Below the pieces are notes generated by a model that saw nothing but the letters and a program-made list of their open reading frames with translations, was not told the origin of the DNA and made no database searches. A DNA stretch of 23,496 nucleotides from 0-14-3-00-41-53 sp041500225 (GTDB lineage: Bacteria; Nitrospirota; Thermodesulfovibrionia; Thermodesulfovibrionales; SM23-35), in contig JBGQLV010000047.1 of NCBI GenBank assembly GCA_041500225.1, forward strand, positions 1 through 23,496, given 5' to 3'. Positions 23,401 to 23,496 of this stretch are shown here, piece after piece. Every line of letters starts with the position of its first letter. Within the stretch, counting starts at the first letter, position 1. The position numbers were made by a program, and so were the translations under genes.

Positions 23401-23496
23401 GCGCCTTAAACAGGGGATTTATGAAATCCACTCTTACTTGTGCCTCGGGATAGCCCTTTGAAAGATAGTGGGTTTTGTCCTTTTCGAATTTTGAGA
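20495..23496 (-). CDS. Type IIG (Eco57I-like) restriction enzyme/N6-adenine methyltransferase, partial
   Basis: A fused restriction and modification enzyme. The reading frame stays open to the window edge; the residues before the GTG at 23431 (KFEKDKTHYLSKGYPEAQVR) match the family's N-terminus, so the true start lies outside. Numbering from that GTG: nuclease motif GRPDYNFRI...FFVEAKAPS (PD 40-41, EAK 55-57), methyltransferase motif I DPACGSGSF (359-367), NPPY (516-519), then a target-recognition region and the C-terminal EERRIIELP end. It is interrupted in-frame by two palindromic repeat inserts, at 617-625 and 757-778. Only the very N-terminus is missing, so activity cannot be excluded. 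A single protein could both cut and methylate. Confidence 0.9.
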   Translation of the reverse strand, partial: SKFEKDKTHYLSKGYPEAQVRVDFINPLFKALGWDIENKAQKPPHERDVIVELSPETTGRPDYNFRIIGATKFFVEAKAPSVALDDINHILQAKSYAWSTKEVYFVILTDFEEFKLFDASLKPNPRFPNEGLIFDFKYTDYLGNIEKLWELSKERVEQGSLEALLPRDTKSKRLRIPPDKSFLEDLTIWRTELAKDIHKRNPDFDVKLLNDVVQKLLDRIIFIRIAEDRKIRPDRELQDIVAQWKEEGKRKSIMTHLFDLFHEVNDDLNGDIFKPHACERANVDSNLLAEIIENLYFPKSRYRFDAIGVELLGSIYERYLGSTIRVTPQRVKVEEKPEVRKAGGVYYTPKFIVDYIVKNTVGKIIEGKTPRQIEKIKILDPACGSGSFLLGAYQCLINYHLEYYRKHPKEAQTQYFDFYYRVGPEDIALPLRTKAMILRNNIFGVDIDPQAVEITMMSLYLKALEGERGLLPKKQHLLPPLSNNIKCGNSLIGYDILNGRLFDDDTKSRINPFDWNSKSTGFGEIMDNGGFDIVIGNPPYVRQETLGEFKDYFQKHYEVYQGTADLYTYFIEKGVSLLKNSGLFSYIVANKWMRANYGEPLRRWMRKQQIEEITDFGDLPVFESATTYPCIVRIKKAVIPAKTGIQSFCATQVKTLNFSSLDDYVKENSFKIKNASLSDKGWSLVNEQAQALLDKLRKAGIPLGEYVKGKIYYGIKTGLNEAFVIDAETKKRLIEEDPKSEELIKPFLVGRDIKRYEPAPSGRYLILIPKGWTCEQIRHSHESGNPEKGAGFRVKHGMTESGAWKWFSENYPSVAAHLEPFTEKGKKRYDKGEYWWELRTCDYYEEFEKPKIILPDISVQGNFMLDEKGNYFSANTTYIICSSDRYLLSILNSPLMTFFYKNNFAAYRGGYLRFFTQYLEKLPIRTIDFNNPSEKVVHDKLVSLVDRILELHKKKNALPPSAEREKIEREIIITDEKIDEIVYGLYGVTEEERRIIELP
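21099..21162. repeat. REP-like palindromic repeat inside the type IIG gene, long copy
   Basis: 64 bp with ends GTCATTCC and GGAATGAC, inner AATCCAG/CTGGATT. Read in-frame on the minus strand as RHSHESGNPEKGAGFRVKHG plus MT (residues 757-778). It splits the usual run from KGWT to AWKWFSENYP. Homologous to 2165-2242. Confidence 0.87.
21557..21583. repeat. REP-like palindromic repeat inside the type IIG gene, half copy
   Basis: 27 bp, CTGGATTCCTG and TTTTCGCAGGAATGAC, the same half-element as 2165-2191 inverted. Read in-frame as VIPAKTGIQ (residues 617-625), just after the strand TTYPCIVRIKK. Confidence 0.87.

Overview
The window reads as a moderately AT-rich chromosome segment of a Gram-negative, probably anaerobic bacterium. 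The Mla-type lipid transport genes, a TolC-family channel gene and a PyrR-attenuated pyrimidine operon on one strand would suit Nitrospirota or a related deep-branching phylum. That placement is inference; no rRNA or other marker gene is present.

Layout. (1) 1-1874: bioB (minus) diverges from a HAD phosphatase (plus). (2) 1932-2470: four plus-strand tRNA genes, Arg(TCT), His(GTG), Arg(CCG) and Lys(CTT), with a palindromic interspersed repeat between the second and third. (3) 6637-2537, minus: mlaE-mlaF-mlaD-tolC-mlaC, a complete inner-membrane/periplasm phospholipid transport set plus an outer-membrane channel, with its own sigma70-like promoter. (4) 7956-6712: an orphan PAS histidine kinase. 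(5) 15723-8026, minus: promoter, PyrR-type attenuator, pyrR-pyrB-pyrC-carA-carB. These genes overlap or abut and encode the first three steps of UMP synthesis plus their regulator. (6) 15778-23496: an accessory, defence-like region. It holds a RelE-like/HTH toxin-antitoxin pair with a palindromic operator, a solitary antitoxin followed by a 23-codon toxin stub, two tandem copies of a membrane-anchored Mrr-like nuclease, a zinc-ribbon/HEPN protein, an unrecognised protein, and a large Eco57I-like restriction-methyltransferase that runs off the right edge.

The most striking feature is that short dispersed repeats sit in-frame inside housekeeping and defence genes. Heptanucleotide tandem repeats lie in tolC, carA and carB. 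C/G-rich palindromes encoding PPLxKGG-like peptides lie in carA, carB and pyrC. A third palindrome, encoding VIPAKTGIQ-like or HSHESGNP-like peptides, occurs twice in the restriction-methyltransferase and once between tRNAs. A MITE-like element with TTAACCC ends separates the pyr attenuator from pyrR. The likeliest new biology is the three-gene cassette Eco57I-like enzyme / unknown 350-residue protein / zinc-ribbon HEPN protein, and the repeat-driven remodelling of essential proteins.
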